From Chloroflexi bacterium UBA4730 (lineage in GTDB: Bacteria > Chloroflexota > Limnocylindria > P2-11E): a stretch of DNA of 32,831 nt. Where the stretch lies: the NCBI GenBank assembly GCA_002404155.1, contig DHJC01000061.1, positions 1-32,831 on the forward strand, written 5' to 3'. A model generated the notes under the pieces. It made no database searches. It was given only the letters and a program-made list of their open reading frames with translations, and had not been told where the DNA came from. This document shows positions 7,642 through 16,530 of this stretch, one piece after another; the stretch's first letter is position 1, and each line of letters starts with the position of its first letter. The position numbers were made by a program, and so were the translations under genes.

Positions 7642-8822
7642 GCTCGCTGTCCATCGACCTCGAGTACATCGACGCCGACGTTCAGGCAGCCGAGAGCGCG
7701 CGCGCGGCGCTCGCCGAGGCCGGGATCACGGTCACCGCGCGGAGCGTCTCGCTCGACGCGATCCTCGCTCGCCCGCAAGGAACCTGCCCGCACGCCGTCG
7801 TCCTCGACGTCGCTGTGTTCTCGGGCGAGCCGGCGCTCGCGGTACGTCAGATCCTCGCGCATTGCCCCGAGGCCGTCATCGTGGTCACCGGCTCCGGCGC
7901 TCCGGCGAGCGCCATCTCGCGGGCGGTGAGCGCGGGCGCACGCGGCTTCCTGTTGAAGCCGTACCAGCCGGCTGACCTCGTCGCGACGGTGCGCGATGCG
8001 TACGAAAGCGCCCGGGCGCTCGGCCGCGCCCGGCCCGAGCACACGACTGCTCGCCGCGGCAAGCTCATCCCGGTGTACAGCCCAAAAGGGGGCGTCGGCT
8101 GCACGACGATCGCCACGAACCTGGCCGTCGCGCTCGCCTCCAAGAGCTACTCCGTCGCGCTCGTCGACCTCGATCTGCAGTTCGGCGATGTCGGCTCGGT
8201 GCTCGACCTCAAGAGCGTGAACAGCATCGCCGACCTCTTGGCCCAGCCCGAGATCACCGAGGAGCTCGTGAACGACACGTTCGTCACGCACTCGTCCGGC
8301 GTCAAAGTGCTCGTGGCGCCCGAGAACCTCAGCGTGGTCGAGACGATCGACGCGGCGGATGCCGTCGCGCTTCTCAAGAAGCTCACCGGGCTCTTCGACT
8401 ACGTGATCTGCGATCTTTGGTCAAGTCTCGAGGAGCTGTCGATCCAGACGATGCGCGCCGCTGACCAGGTCGTGCTGGTGACGACGCCCGAGCTGCCCGC
8501 GCTCCGCAACCTGGTCCGCGTCGTGACCGCCACCCGTGACGATCTGCACCTCGACGACAAAGCCCTGTTCGTGGGCAATCGACTGCCGGGCAAGGGCAGT
8601 CTCTCCACGGAGGAGATCCTCCGGGCCTTCGGCCGTCCCTTCGTGGCCACGTTCCCGAGCGAGGGCGTCGGCATCACCGAGGCGATCAACCGGGGGCTCT
8701 CGTTCTTCGACTCGCGCGTGAATCCCCGTATCGCGAAGCATTACCGCGCCTTCGCCGACATCGTCGTCGGGACGGGCGAGGGAAAGTCCCGCGCCGCGCA
8801 GCAGGCGCCCGCCACCAGATAG
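7638..8822 (+). CDS. cpaE: CpaE/TadZ-type pilus localisation ATPase with N-terminal receiver
   Basis: A 394-residue protein in two parts. The N-terminal receiver-like domain (about 5-125) keeps the key residues: an acidic pair near D12/D14, acceptor D57 (VVLDVAVF), T84 and K107 (FLLKPY). The ParA/MinD-type ATPase domain follows (about 140-385), with deviant Walker A KGGVGCTT (150-157) and the downstream VDLDLQFGD. CpaE/TadZ positions the Tad machine, often at a pole. The start is a TTG overlapping the cpaB stop (TTGA), which suggests coupling. Unlike the two LuxR proteins nearby, this receiver looks able to accept phosphate. Confidence 0.93.
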   Translation: MSSLSIDLEYIDADVQAAESARAALAEAGITVTARSVSLDAILARPQGTCPHAVVLDVAVFSGEPALAVRQILAHCPEAVIVVTGSGAPASAISRAVSAGARGFLLKPYQPADLVATVRDAYESARALGRARPEHTTARRGKLIPVYSPKGGVGCTTIATNLAVALASKSYSVALVDLDLQFGDVGSVLDLKSVNSIADLLAQPEITEELVNDTFVTHSSGVKVLVAPENLSVVETIDAADAVALLKKLTGLFDYVICDLWSSLEELSIQTMRAADQVVLVTTPELPALRNLVRVVTATRDDLHLDDKALFVGNRLPGKGSLSTEEILRAFGRPFVATFPSEGVGITEAINRGLSFFDSRVNPRIAKHYRAFADIVVGTGEGKSRAAQQAPATR

Positions 8823-8831
8823 GAGACCGCG

Positions 8832-10223
8832 ATGAGCATTCTGAAGACAACCACGAAACGGACCTCCGAGCCGGCGACGCCGCGGCCGCACGGGCCGGCA
8901 CCGCGGATGGCCCCACTGCCGGACGAATGGCGGCCCGAGACGCTCGCGATCAGCAAGCTTCGCGACGAGGCCGAGACGCAGCTTGTCAGCCGGATCCATG
9001 CGCGGCTTGCTGCGACGCTCGGGCGGTCGATCGACACGGCCGCTCCGGAGTCGCTCCGCGCGCTGCTCGGTGAGGCCTTTCCCGCCGCCCTTGATGAAGA
9101 GCGGGTGGTCTTGAATCGGACCGATCGGCTGCGGCTCCAGGACGCCGTGTTTGCCGAGGTCGTCGGCTACGGGCCGCTCCAGGACCTGCTCGTGGACGAC
9201 AGCTACTCCGAGATCATGGTGAATGGACCGAAGCAGGTCTGGGTCGAGAAGGACGGAAAGCTGTATCGCACCGACATCACGTTCAGCGACGCCGATCACG
9301 TCATTCGGGTCATCCAGCGGATCGTCTCGCCGCTCGGGCGGCGCTGCGACGAGTCGAGCCCGATGGTCGATGCTCGGCTGCCGGATGGCAGCCGCGTGAA
9401 CGCGATCATCCCGCCGCTGTCGCTGATCGGACCGACGCTCACGATCCGAAAGTTCCGCCGCGTGCCATTCGCTTCGACCGACCTGCTGCGCAACCAGACC
9501 GTCACCGCCGAAGCGCTGCAGTTCCTCGCGACCTGCGTGCGCGGCCGCCTGAACATGATCGTGGCGGGCGGGAGTGGCGCCGGCAAGACGACGCTCATGA
9601 ACACGCTCTCCAACTACGTGTCGGGCCGCGAGCGCATCGTGACCATCGAAGACGCCGCGGAGCTGCAGCTTCAGCAGGAGCACGTGCTCCCGCTCGAGAC
9701 GCGTCCGCCGAACGCCGAAGGTCGCGGCGAGGTCGGCGTTCGCGAGCTATTCCGCAACGCCCTCCGGATGCGCCCTGACCGCGTGATCATCGGCGAGTGC
9801 CGTGGCCCCGAAGCGCTTGACATGCTCCAGGCCATGAACACGGGCCACGACGGCTCGCTCACGACGGTCCACGCGAACAGCCCGCGTGACGCTTTGTCGC
9901 GGATCGAGACGATGGTCCTGACCGGTGGGGCCGAGCTGCCGCTGCGAGCGATCCGCGAGCAGATCGTGTCGGCGATCGACCTCGTCTGCTACGTGGAGCG
10001 CATGCAGGATGGCACCCGGAAGATCACCCAAGTCAGCGAGGTCCGCGGGCTCGAGGGTGAGGTCGTGACGATGCAGGACATCTTCACCTTCGTGAACGAG
10101 GGCCTCCGCGACGGCAAGGTGATGGGGGAGCTCAAGCCGACCGGGATCCGGCCGTCCTTCGCCGATCGGCTGGCCGCACGCGGGCTCGACCTTCCAACGA
10201 GCTGGTTCGGATACCAGGCGTAG
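8832..10223 (+). CDS. cpaF: Tad secretion ATPase CpaF/TadA
   Basis: A 463-residue hexameric traffic ATPase that powers Flp pilus assembly. After a variable N-terminal arm come the CpaF region (AVFAEVVGYGPLQDLL, about 105-120) and the catalytic domain. It has Walker A GGSGAGKT (246-253), the Asp box (TIEDAAELQL), Walker B with E322 (DRVIIGECRG) and the His box TGHDGSLTTVHA (337-348), all intact. An AGGAG ribosome-binding site lies a few bases before the ATG, and the gene follows cpaE by nine bases. Its membrane partners are TadB and the TadC-type gene that follow. Confidence 0.97.
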   Translation: MSILKTTTKRTSEPATPRPHGPAPRMAPLPDEWRPETLAISKLRDEAETQLVSRIHARLAATLGRSIDTAAPESLRALLGEAFPAALDEERVVLNRTDRLRLQDAVFAEVVGYGPLQDLLVDDSYSEIMVNGPKQVWVEKDGKLYRTDITFSDADHVIRVIQRIVSPLGRRCDESSPMVDARLPDGSRVNAIIPPLSLIGPTLTIRKFRRVPFASTDLLRNQTVTAEALQFLATCVRGRLNMIVAGGSGAGKTTLMNTLSNYVSGRERIVTIEDAAELQLQQEHVLPLETRPPNAEGRGEVGVRELFRNALRMRPDRVIIGECRGPEALDMLQAMNTGHDGSLTTVHANSPRDALSRIETMVLTGGAELPLRAIREQIVSAIDLVCYVERMQDGTRKITQVSEVRGLEGEVVTMQDIFTFVNEGLRDGKVMGELKPTGIRPSFADRLAARGLDLPTSWFGYQA

Positions 10224-10225
10224 CC

Positions 10226-11182
10226 ATGACCCCCACGCCGATGCTCGTCGCGTTCCTCGGCGCCGGTGCCACGCTCGTCGTGGTCGCGGGGCTGTGGTTC
10301 CCGGCCTTCGTCCGAACGCGGAGCCTCCGCCGGCGGCTGAGCAGCGCACTGGCGGACGGGTCGTCAGCCATCGCGTCCGACCTCGCCGGCTCGCGGCGCC
10401 AGCGCGGTGCGGTCAGGCGCATCCAACGCGACGGTGGGAATCGCTGGCTCGCCGCGCTCGAGGACCGCATCGAGCGCGCCGCATTGGATCTCACGGCCGG
10501 CGAGGTCATCGCCGCGATGGGCGGTCTCGCGCTCACCGGCGTCTTCGTCGGGTGGTTCATCGGCGGACCGGTGATCGCGGTGATGGCGGGCGTGGGCGGC
10601 GGCACGCTACCCCTGCTTTGGCTCCGGCGCCGGCACGCCGGCCGCCAGCGTCGGTTCATCGAGCAGCTGCCGGATACGGTGTCGCTGCTCGCGTCGACGG
10701 TCCGCGTCGGCCACAGCCTGCTGCAGGGCCTCGAGCAGGTGGCGAAGGAATCGCTCGAGCCGACCCGAGCCGCGTTCGAGACGGTCGTCCGCGAGATCGG
10801 TCTCGGCGCCTCGCAGGATGAGGCGATCGAGCGCCTCGGCCAGCGGTTCGAGTCGGACAACATGTCGATGATCGTCGCCTCGATCAATGTCCACCAGCAG
10901 ATCGGAGGGTCGCTCGCGCACATCCTCGACGACATCAGTGCGACGCTGCGCGAACGGGTCCGCATCGAAGGCGACATCCGCGCGCTGACGGCCCAACAGC
11001 GCTATTCGGCGTACGTCCTCGCGTTGCTCCCCGTGGCCGTGGCCGGCGCGCTGTTCCTCATCAGCCCTGACTACATCCAGCTGCTCTTCCAGGGCACGCT
11101 GCGCTATGCCGCGGCGGCCGCCGGAGTGCTCATCGTCATGGGATTCTTCACGATGCGGAAAATGGCCAGTATCGATGTCTAG
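10226..11182 (+). CDS. tadB: Tad membrane platform protein TadB
   Basis: A 318-residue type II secretion F-family protein. It has an N-terminal hydrophobic segment (about 5-28), a middle pair of membrane segments (AAMGGLALTGVFVGWFIGG and GPVIAVMAGVGGGTLPLLWL, about 92-130), the cytoplasmic F domain with QLPDTVSLLASTVRVGHSLL, and C-terminal membrane segments (YVLALLPVAVAGALFLI and the AAAAGVLIVMGFF region). It forms the inner-membrane platform together with TadC. It starts two bases after the cpaF stop, and its last codons overlap the ATG of the next gene. Confidence 0.94.
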   Translation: MTPTPMLVAFLGAGATLVVVAGLWFPAFVRTRSLRRRLSSALADGSSAIASDLAGSRRQRGAVRRIQRDGGNRWLAALEDRIERAALDLTAGEVIAAMGGLALTGVFVGWFIGGPVIAVMAGVGGGTLPLLWLRRRHAGRQRRFIEQLPDTVSLLASTVRVGHSLLQGLEQVAKESLEPTRAAFETVVREIGLGASQDEAIERLGQRFESDNMSMIVASINVHQQIGGSLAHILDDISATLRERVRIEGDIRALTAQQRYSAYVLALLPVAVAGALFLISPDYIQLLFQGTLRYAAAAAGVLIVMGFFTMRKMASIDV

Positions 11183-13100
11183 GCTGCTCGCCATCGCGCT
11201 CGGCGTCGTATTCGCCGTGGGGCTCGTGGGCCCGGCGATCGCGCTCGCCGACGATGGCGTGAAGCTGAACCTCACCCAGGTCGATCCGTCCGATTTCCCG
11301 AACGTGCGGATCGTCGCGTCGGCCGTGGACGCACAGGGCAAGCCGGTGAAGGGACTGCAGGCGACCGACCTCGTCGTGAGCGAGTCAAGGAGGGCGCAGC
11401 GGATCGGCGTCAACCTCGCGAATACCGTCGCACCGGTCGCGCTCGCGCTGGTGCTCGACACCTCGGGCAGCATGGCCGGCAAGCCGTTCGCTGACGCGAA
11501 GGCGGCGATGAACTCGTTGGCGCAGTCGCTTGGGCCGAACGATCAAGCGGCGATCGTTACCTTCAATACTGCGGTCTCCGTCCCGCAGCAGCTCACTGCC
11601 GACAAGGCCGCGCTCGCGGCGGCGATCGACCGCGCGGTCGCCGGCGGCGACACAGCCATCTTCGACGCTGTCAGCGCCGCGGCCGATCTCATCGCTCCGG
11701 TGTCGGCGAGGACGCGGCGGGCCATCGTGCTCTTGACAGACGGTATCGACAACTCGAGCCGCGCGACCCTCGCCGCCACCACCGCGAAGGTGACCGCGTT
11801 GGGCGCGGCGGTGTACGTCATCGGTCTGGGCTCCGATCTCGACCGGCCGGTGCTCCAGGCCCTCGCGGATGGCAGCACCGGGGGTGCCGCGTACGTCGCG
11901 CCGACGTCCGCCCAGCTGGCCGGCATCTACGCCGGGCTCAGCGAGCAACTCGCCACGGAGTATGTGGTCAGCTACCGGTCCGATATCGCGTTGGTCGCGG
12001 CGGGCACGACGCTCGAGGTCACGCTGCAGCTGGTGCGCGCCGGCGCGGTGATCGCGACGACGACAACGACCTTCGTCGTACCAGCCGGACATGACGTCAC
12101 GGCGCCGGCCGTGCCGACCATCGAGCCGGCGCCGAATCGCGAGCTGCCGGCGCTGCCGGTCATCGGGCCGACCCGCGTCGATGCCGCGATCGTCGGACTC
12201 CTTGGCGCCGCGAGCGCGCTCTGCCTGCTGCTTTGGGCGCTCGTGTTCTCGGCCACGCAGTCGCTCGCCGAGCGCGAGCGCCGTCGGATGAAGGACTTGG
12301 CCGGAAGCCTCGAGCCGCTCGGCCAGCTGCCGACGCGGCCGTTCCGAGACCGCGTCATCATCCCGTTCCTCCAGCGCCTGGCGCGCCCGCTGCAGCGGTT
12401 CATGCCCAGCTCGGAGGGGACCCGGCTGCGCCTGGCCCAGGCCGGGGACCCGTTGGACCTTGGCCCGGCCGAGTTCATGGGGCTGCGCGTGGCGACCGGA
12501 TTCATCTTCGCCATCGTCTGCGTGCTGGTGGCAGCGCTGTTCAAGATCGACCTGCTGTTGGTGCTGCTCGCGACGCTGTTCGGGCTCTTCCTCGGCTATG
12601 CGCTTCCGGGCATCGTCCTGGCTCGGTCCATCAAGGGACGACAGCGCGAGATCCAGCGTGCGCTCCCCGCGGCGCTCGACATGCTGGCGCTGGCAGCAAG
12701 CGCGGGCCTCACGTTCGACGGAGCGGTGGCGCAGGTGATCGACCGCTGGCACACGCCGCTCTCAGATGAGCTGCGCCGTCTCCTGGTCGAGTTCCGGATG
12801 GGCAGCGATCGCCGGACCGCGCTCCGCGGCCTCGCGCGCCGGACGGGCCTTGCCGACGTCGCCCGGTTCGTGAATGCCATAGTCCAGGCCGACTCGCTCG
12901 GCGTGCCCATCTCGAAGGTGCTCACCGAGCAAGCGGTCGAAATGCGCACCCGCCGCCGGCAGCGCGCCGAGGAGGCCGCCCGCAAGGCGCCGGTGAAGAT
13001 GCTCTTCCCGATGGTCGGGCTCATCTTTCCGGCGCTGTTCGTCGTGATCCTGGGCCCAGCCGTGCCGCGCTTCCTGACCCTGTTCGCGAACGCGCACTAG
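11175..13100 (+). CDS. tadC: Fusion of a secreted vWA domain with TadC
   Basis: About 641 residues, twice the usual TadC length. A signal peptide (1-25, MSRLLAIALGVVFAVGLVGP...) leads into an extracellular domain containing a von Willebrand A fold with an intact MIDAS motif DTSGSM (95-100) and a later LLTDGIDN. After a Pro-rich linker and a transmembrane segment (about 337-360) comes a type II secretion F/TadC domain (about 400-641) with ALPAALDMLALAASAGLTFD and VKMLFPMVGLIFPALFVVIL. A metal-dependent adhesion-type domain is thus tied to the pilus platform. The frame is open throughout with no internal stop. I chose ATG 11175, which overlaps the tadB stop and gives a clean signal peptide. Confidence 0.92.
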   Translation: MSRLLAIALGVVFAVGLVGPAIALADDGVKLNLTQVDPSDFPNVRIVASAVDAQGKPVKGLQATDLVVSESRRAQRIGVNLANTVAPVALALVLDTSGSMAGKPFADAKAAMNSLAQSLGPNDQAAIVTFNTAVSVPQQLTADKAALAAAIDRAVAGGDTAIFDAVSAAADLIAPVSARTRRAIVLLTDGIDNSSRATLAATTAKVTALGAAVYVIGLGSDLDRPVLQALADGSTGGAAYVAPTSAQLAGIYAGLSEQLATEYVVSYRSDIALVAAGTTLEVTLQLVRAGAVIATTTTTFVVPAGHDVTAPAVPTIEPAPNRELPALPVIGPTRVDAAIVGLLGAASALCLLLWALVFSATQSLAERERRRMKDLAGSLEPLGQLPTRPFRDRVIIPFLQRLARPLQRFMPSSEGTRLRLAQAGDPLDLGPAEFMGLRVATGFIFAIVCVLVAALFKIDLLLVLLATLFGLFLGYALPGIVLARSIKGRQREIQRALPAALDMLALAASAGLTFDGAVAQVIDRWHTPLSDELRRLLVEFRMGSDRRTALRGLARRTGLADVARFVNAIVQADSLGVPISKVLTEQAVEMRTRRRQRAEEAARKAPVKMLFPMVGLIFPALFVVILGPAVPRFLTLFANAH

Positions 13101-13250
13101 GCGCGCCGCCGCGTAGGTACGTACGTACTTTGGCCCAAACGAATGCAGGCCCTACCTACTAAACGGGATTTCTCAATACCGACGCTCTTCCTAAATTGAC
13201 CACACGCCAAAGAAGGCGCTTCAGCTTGCGACATAACGGGGAGGCATCAG
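13101..13250 (+). promoter_or_regulatory. Regulatory gap upstream of the surface protein
   Basis: The richest of the Tad-locus gaps in TACSTA sites. TAGGTA (13114-13119) runs into the 12-base palindrome GTACGTACGTAC (13117-13128, with two TACGTA), and TACCTA lies at 13153-13158. CAATACCG (13174-13181) is the complement of the CGGTATTG found at 3639 and 5816. AT-rich sequence with TAAATT (13192-13197) could be a -10. A strong ribosome-binding site GGGGAGG (13238-13244) sits six bases before the GTG start. Confidence 0.55.
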
Positions 13251-16200
13251 GTGGGTAGCGGTCGTCGTGGAATTCTGGTCGCCGTCATGGCGCTCGTTCT
13301 CGCGGTCAACAACGGCGCGTTCGCCGGGCTCGCGTTCGTCGGCGTCAACGCACAGTCGAACGCAAGTGCGTCGACGACGCCGGCGGTTTCCCTCGATCAG
13401 AGCACGACGAAGTTCGTTCCGCCGACCAGCACGTACCCCGCGCACACCTACATCAACGGCGATCTGAATGCCCAGAACTCGGCGTACCGGGAGGGCGACT
13501 GCGTCCCCTTCCGCGCGCAGCTCACGAACCTGGACGCGGCGGCCACGCAGGAGCAGGTCGTCATCCAGTACGAGCACTTCCGCGCCGGCAACTACGGGTA
13601 CTGGTCGATCGGGAACTTCGCTGTGGATCTCGGATCCGACGGCACGATCGATTCCGTCGCCATCACGACGAGCCCACTGCCTGATCCGAATGCGACCGAT
13701 GCCGACCAGACGGTCACGGTGAGCTTCGCGCCCGCTGGCAATACGTCCGCGACGCTCTACTGGTGCGGCGTGTTGGCCATTCCGGCGAACGGCCACGGCG
13801 GGATCAGCAGCATCAGCGGCGCACCGGTGCACATGCGGGTCCTCAGTGGCGCGCAGACCGTCGGTGGCGTCAACACCGCGTACTCCGTGGGTAACCAGGA
13901 CCGCAGCATCCAGCCCGCAGGGGTTCTGCCCTTCGCGACGCTCTCGATCACCAAGAGCGGGCCGGCGACGGCGACCCTCGGGACCCCGTTCTCCTACACG
14001 ATCACGGTCTCGAACTCCGGGACCGGGCCACAGGCTGGCGTGTCGGTCAGCGACACCGTTCCGACCGGCCTGACGATCAACGGGACACCGACGTCGACCT
14101 TGGGGACGTGTTCGGTGTCCGCTCAGGTGGTCACGTGCACCCTCGGCACGGTGAACGCCGGCGTGACCGCGACCATCACGATCAACGTGACGCCAACGCT
14201 CGCGGCCTGCGGCACCGTCAACAACCATGGGACTCTGACCCCCGGGGCGGTCGACTCGAACATCGTTTCTACGACCGTTAACTGCCCGAACGTCTCGATC
14301 CTCAAGACCGGCAGTGCCGCGGTGAGTGCTGGTGGCACGGCCACCTTCACGATCACCGTGACCGCCGGTGGGACCGGTGACTCGACCAACGTGACCGTGT
14401 CGGACACCCTGCCGACCGGCACCTGGACCCTCGGCGGCGCGAACGCATCCTCGTGCTCGATCGCCGCGGGCGTCCTGTCCTGCAGCTTCGGCACGATGGC
14501 CAATGGCAGCACGCGCACCGTGACCCTCAGCCGGGCCACGACCGCGGCGGACTGCAATGGCCTCAGCAACACCGCAACGGTCTCTGCCGCGGTCGATGCG
14601 AGCACGGCCAACAACAGCTCGACCGCCTCGATCACCGTCAACTGCGGCAACATCGGCCTGACCAAGACCGCTGACAGCAACGGCACGGTCACCGCCGGGA
14701 GCCAGATCGGCTACGTCATCACCGCGACCAACAGCGGGGCCGGCACGGCGACAGCCGTTACCGTCACCGACACCCTGCCGACCAACGCCGGCCTCAGCTG
14801 GTCGATCGACGCCGCGGGCTCGACCACCGGCTGCGCGATCGCACTGGGCGTCCTGACCTGCAACTTCGGTGACCTGGCCGCGGGCACGAGCGCCCACGTC
14901 CACCTCACCTCGCCGACGACCGCCGCGAGCTGCGGCACCGTGACCAACAGCGCCCACGTCGCGACCGGCAACGACGGCAATGCCAACGCCGGCCCGACCA
15001 CGATCACCGTCAACTGCCCGAACGTCTCGATCCTCAAGACCGCGGGCCAGGCGATCAGCGCCGGCGGCACCGCGAGCTTCACGATCACCGTGACCGCCGG
15101 TGGGACCGGTGACTCGACGCAGGTCATGCTGACCGACGCTCTCGCTACGGGCCGCACGTGGTCCGTGACCGGCGCCGACGCGGAAGCCTGCACCATCACG
15201 CCGGGCCTCCTCAGCTGCGACTTCGGCACGATGACGAACGGTTCGACGCGGACCGTCACGCTGAGCACCATGTCGACGTCAGCGGATTGCCCCGAGGGCC
15301 TCACGAACACGGCTCTGGTAAGCGCCGCGGTCGACGTCAACCTCGAGAACGACAGCAGCACCGCGACGCAGACCGTGAACTGCGGTCAGATCTCGCTGAC
15401 GAAGACCGCGGACAACGCCACCGTTGCCGCTGGGAACCCGATCGGCTTCGTCATCACCGCGACCAACAACGGCGCCGGGACCGCAACGAGCGCGACCGTC
15501 TCTGACACTCTTCCGACGACGGCCGGCACGAGCTGGTCGATCGACGCCGCGGGCTCGACCGCCGGCTGCGCGATCGCAGCGAACGTCCTGACCTGCAACT
15601 TCGGTGACCTGGCCGCGGGCGCGAGCGCCCACGTCCACCTCACCTCGCCCACGACCACCGCGAGCTGCGGCACCGTGACCAACAGCGCGACCGTGCGCAC
15701 GGGCAACGACGGAACATCCGAGGCGACCGCCTCCGTGACCGTGACCTGCCCGCCGCCTCCGCCCGCGCCTCTGTTCGGTGGCATCCTCGTCACGAAGTAC
15801 AACGACACGAACCGCAACGGCGCCCGCGACGCCGGTGAGCCGGGCCTCCAGGGCTTCGTCTTCACCGTGAAGAGCGGCGGCACCACCGTGGCGACCCTCA
15901 CGTCCGACGCGAATGGCACCGCGGCCTCGGTCACCCTCTCCGCGGGCACGTACACCGTGACCGAGACCCAGCAGACCGGCTGGACGTCGACCGACCCCGG
16001 TACCTCGCTCACCAAGACAGTGACCGTGAACACCGGCCAGACGACGACCGTGCTCTTCGGCAACGCGATCGTGGCGCTGCCGCCGACGAGCGCCGGCACC
16101 CTCGTGGTGGCCAAGTACAACGACCTCAACGCGAACAAGACCCGCGACGCGAACGAGCCGGCACTCTCCGGCTGGACGTTCACGGTCAAGGACGGGAGCG

Positions 16201-16526
16201 GTGCGACCGTAAGCAGCGCCGCGACCGACGCCAACGGCAACGCGATCTTCCAGAACCTGGGCTTCGGTACCTACACGGTGACCGAAACGCTCCAGAGCGG
16301 CTGGACCTCCACCGATCCGGGTGGCGTCACGCCAACGAAGACGGTGACGATCAGCGCGGCGAGCACGACCGTGCTCTTCGGCAACGCCCAGATCAAGCTG
16401 CCGAACACCTCGACCCTCGAGGCCCCGCCGACGTCGCCATCGCCCGCGATGCTCTTCCTGCTGGCGGTTCTGATCGGCCAGGGCCTCCTGCTCACGCTCG
16501 TGTTCCGTCGCTGGCGCAAAGACTGA
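13251..16526 (+). CDS. Repeat-built surface protein (five DUF11, two SdrD-B/CnaB) with LPNTS sorting signal
   Basis: 1091 residues. It has a signal peptide (about 1-35), a unique N-terminal region (about 36-225), five DUF11-type beta domains of about 120 residues (about 227-830), two SdrD-B/CnaB-like domains (about 843-940 and 950-1047), then LPNTS (1050-1054), a hydrophobic helix and the tail RRWRKD. That last arrangement is a cell-wall sorting signal with Ser in place of Gly. Each DUF11 unit has conserved paired Cys, so extracellular disulfides are likely. The B-type domains show VTKYND, TVTET and FGNA at the Lys, Glu and Asn positions used for internal isopeptide bonds, plus Asp/Asn-rich loops resembling calcium sites. 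It is probably an adhesin or stalk anchored by one of the neighbouring sortase-like proteins. The GTG start follows a strong ribosome-binding site. Confidence 0.93.
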   Translation: MGSGRRGILVAVMALVLAVNNGAFAGLAFVGVNAQSNASASTTPAVSLDQSTTKFVPPTSTYPAHTYINGDLNAQNSAYREGDCVPFRAQLTNLDAAATQEQVVIQYEHFRAGNYGYWSIGNFAVDLGSDGTIDSVAITTSPLPDPNATDADQTVTVSFAPAGNTSATLYWCGVLAIPANGHGGISSISGAPVHMRVLSGAQTVGGVNTAYSVGNQDRSIQPAGVLPFATLSITKSGPATATLGTPFSYTITVSNSGTGPQAGVSVSDTVPTGLTINGTPTSTLGTCSVSAQVVTCTLGTVNAGVTATITINVTPTLAACGTVNNHGTLTPGAVDSNIVSTTVNCPNVSILKTGSAAVSAGGTATFTITVTAGGTGDSTNVTVSDTLPTGTWTLGGANASSCSIAAGVLSCSFGTMANGSTRTVTLSRATTAADCNGLSNTATVSAAVDASTANNSSTASITVNCGNIGLTKTADSNGTVTAGSQIGYVITATNSGAGTATAVTVTDTLPTNAGLSWSIDAAGSTTGCAIALGVLTCNFGDLAAGTSAHVHLTSPTTAASCGTVTNSAHVATGNDGNANAGPTTITVNCPNVSILKTAGQAISAGGTASFTITVTAGGTGDSTQVMLTDALATGRTWSVTGADAEACTITPGLLSCDFGTMTNGSTRTVTLSTMSTSADCPEGLTNTALVSAAVDVNLENDSSTATQTVNCGQISLTKTADNATVAAGNPIGFVITATNNGAGTATSATVSDTLPTTAGTSWSIDAAGSTAGCAIAANVLTCNFGDLAAGASAHVHLTSPTTTASCGTVTNSATVRTGNDGTSEATASVTVTCPPPPPAPLFGGILVTKYNDTNRNGARDAGEPGLQGFVFTVKSGGTTVATLTSDANGTAASVTLSAGTYTVTETQQTGWTSTDPGTSLTKTVTVNTGQTTTVLFGNAIVALPPTSAGTLVVAKYNDLNANKTRDANEPALSGWTFTVKDGSGATVSSAATDANGNAIFQNLGFGTYTVTETLQSGWTSTDPGGVTPTKTVTISAASTTVLFGNAQIKLPNTSTLEAPPTSPSPAMLFLLAVLIGQGLLLTLVFRRWRKD
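14280..15743 (+). repeat. Two tandem copies of a 732-base coding unit
   Basis: Units 14280-15011 and 15012-15743 each encode a pair of DUF11 domains (types A and B). Both begin with the same stretch, (A/T)NCPNVSILKT, and long runs of identical DNA are visible between them, for example around 14341/15073 and 14800/15532. The arrangement is A-B-A-B, so the pair was duplicated as a unit, in frame. Confidence 0.85.
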
Positions 16527-16530
16527 CCGG

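Noticed and set aside
8421..9683. 420-codon minus-strand open frame opposite cpaE and cpaF
   Set aside because: Both plus-strand genes have intact ATPase motifs. The reverse frame is an RRxxD-type composition artefact.
11385..12752. 455-codon minus-strand open frame opposite the vWA-TadC gene
   Set aside because: Arg/Gln-rich shadow with no start signal. The plus frame has a signal peptide, a MIDAS motif and a TadC domain.
13221..14957. Long open frame (578 codons) on the minus strand opposite the surface-protein gene
   Set aside because: It is Arg/Gly/Asp/Val-rich shadow sequence with no motif. The plus-strand gene has a signal peptide, domain repeats, a strong ribosome-binding site and a sorting signal.
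14280..15743. Regular repeats that might suggest a CRISPR array
   Set aside because: The units are 732 bases, in frame, and encode DUF11 protein domains. There are no short direct repeats with unique spacers.
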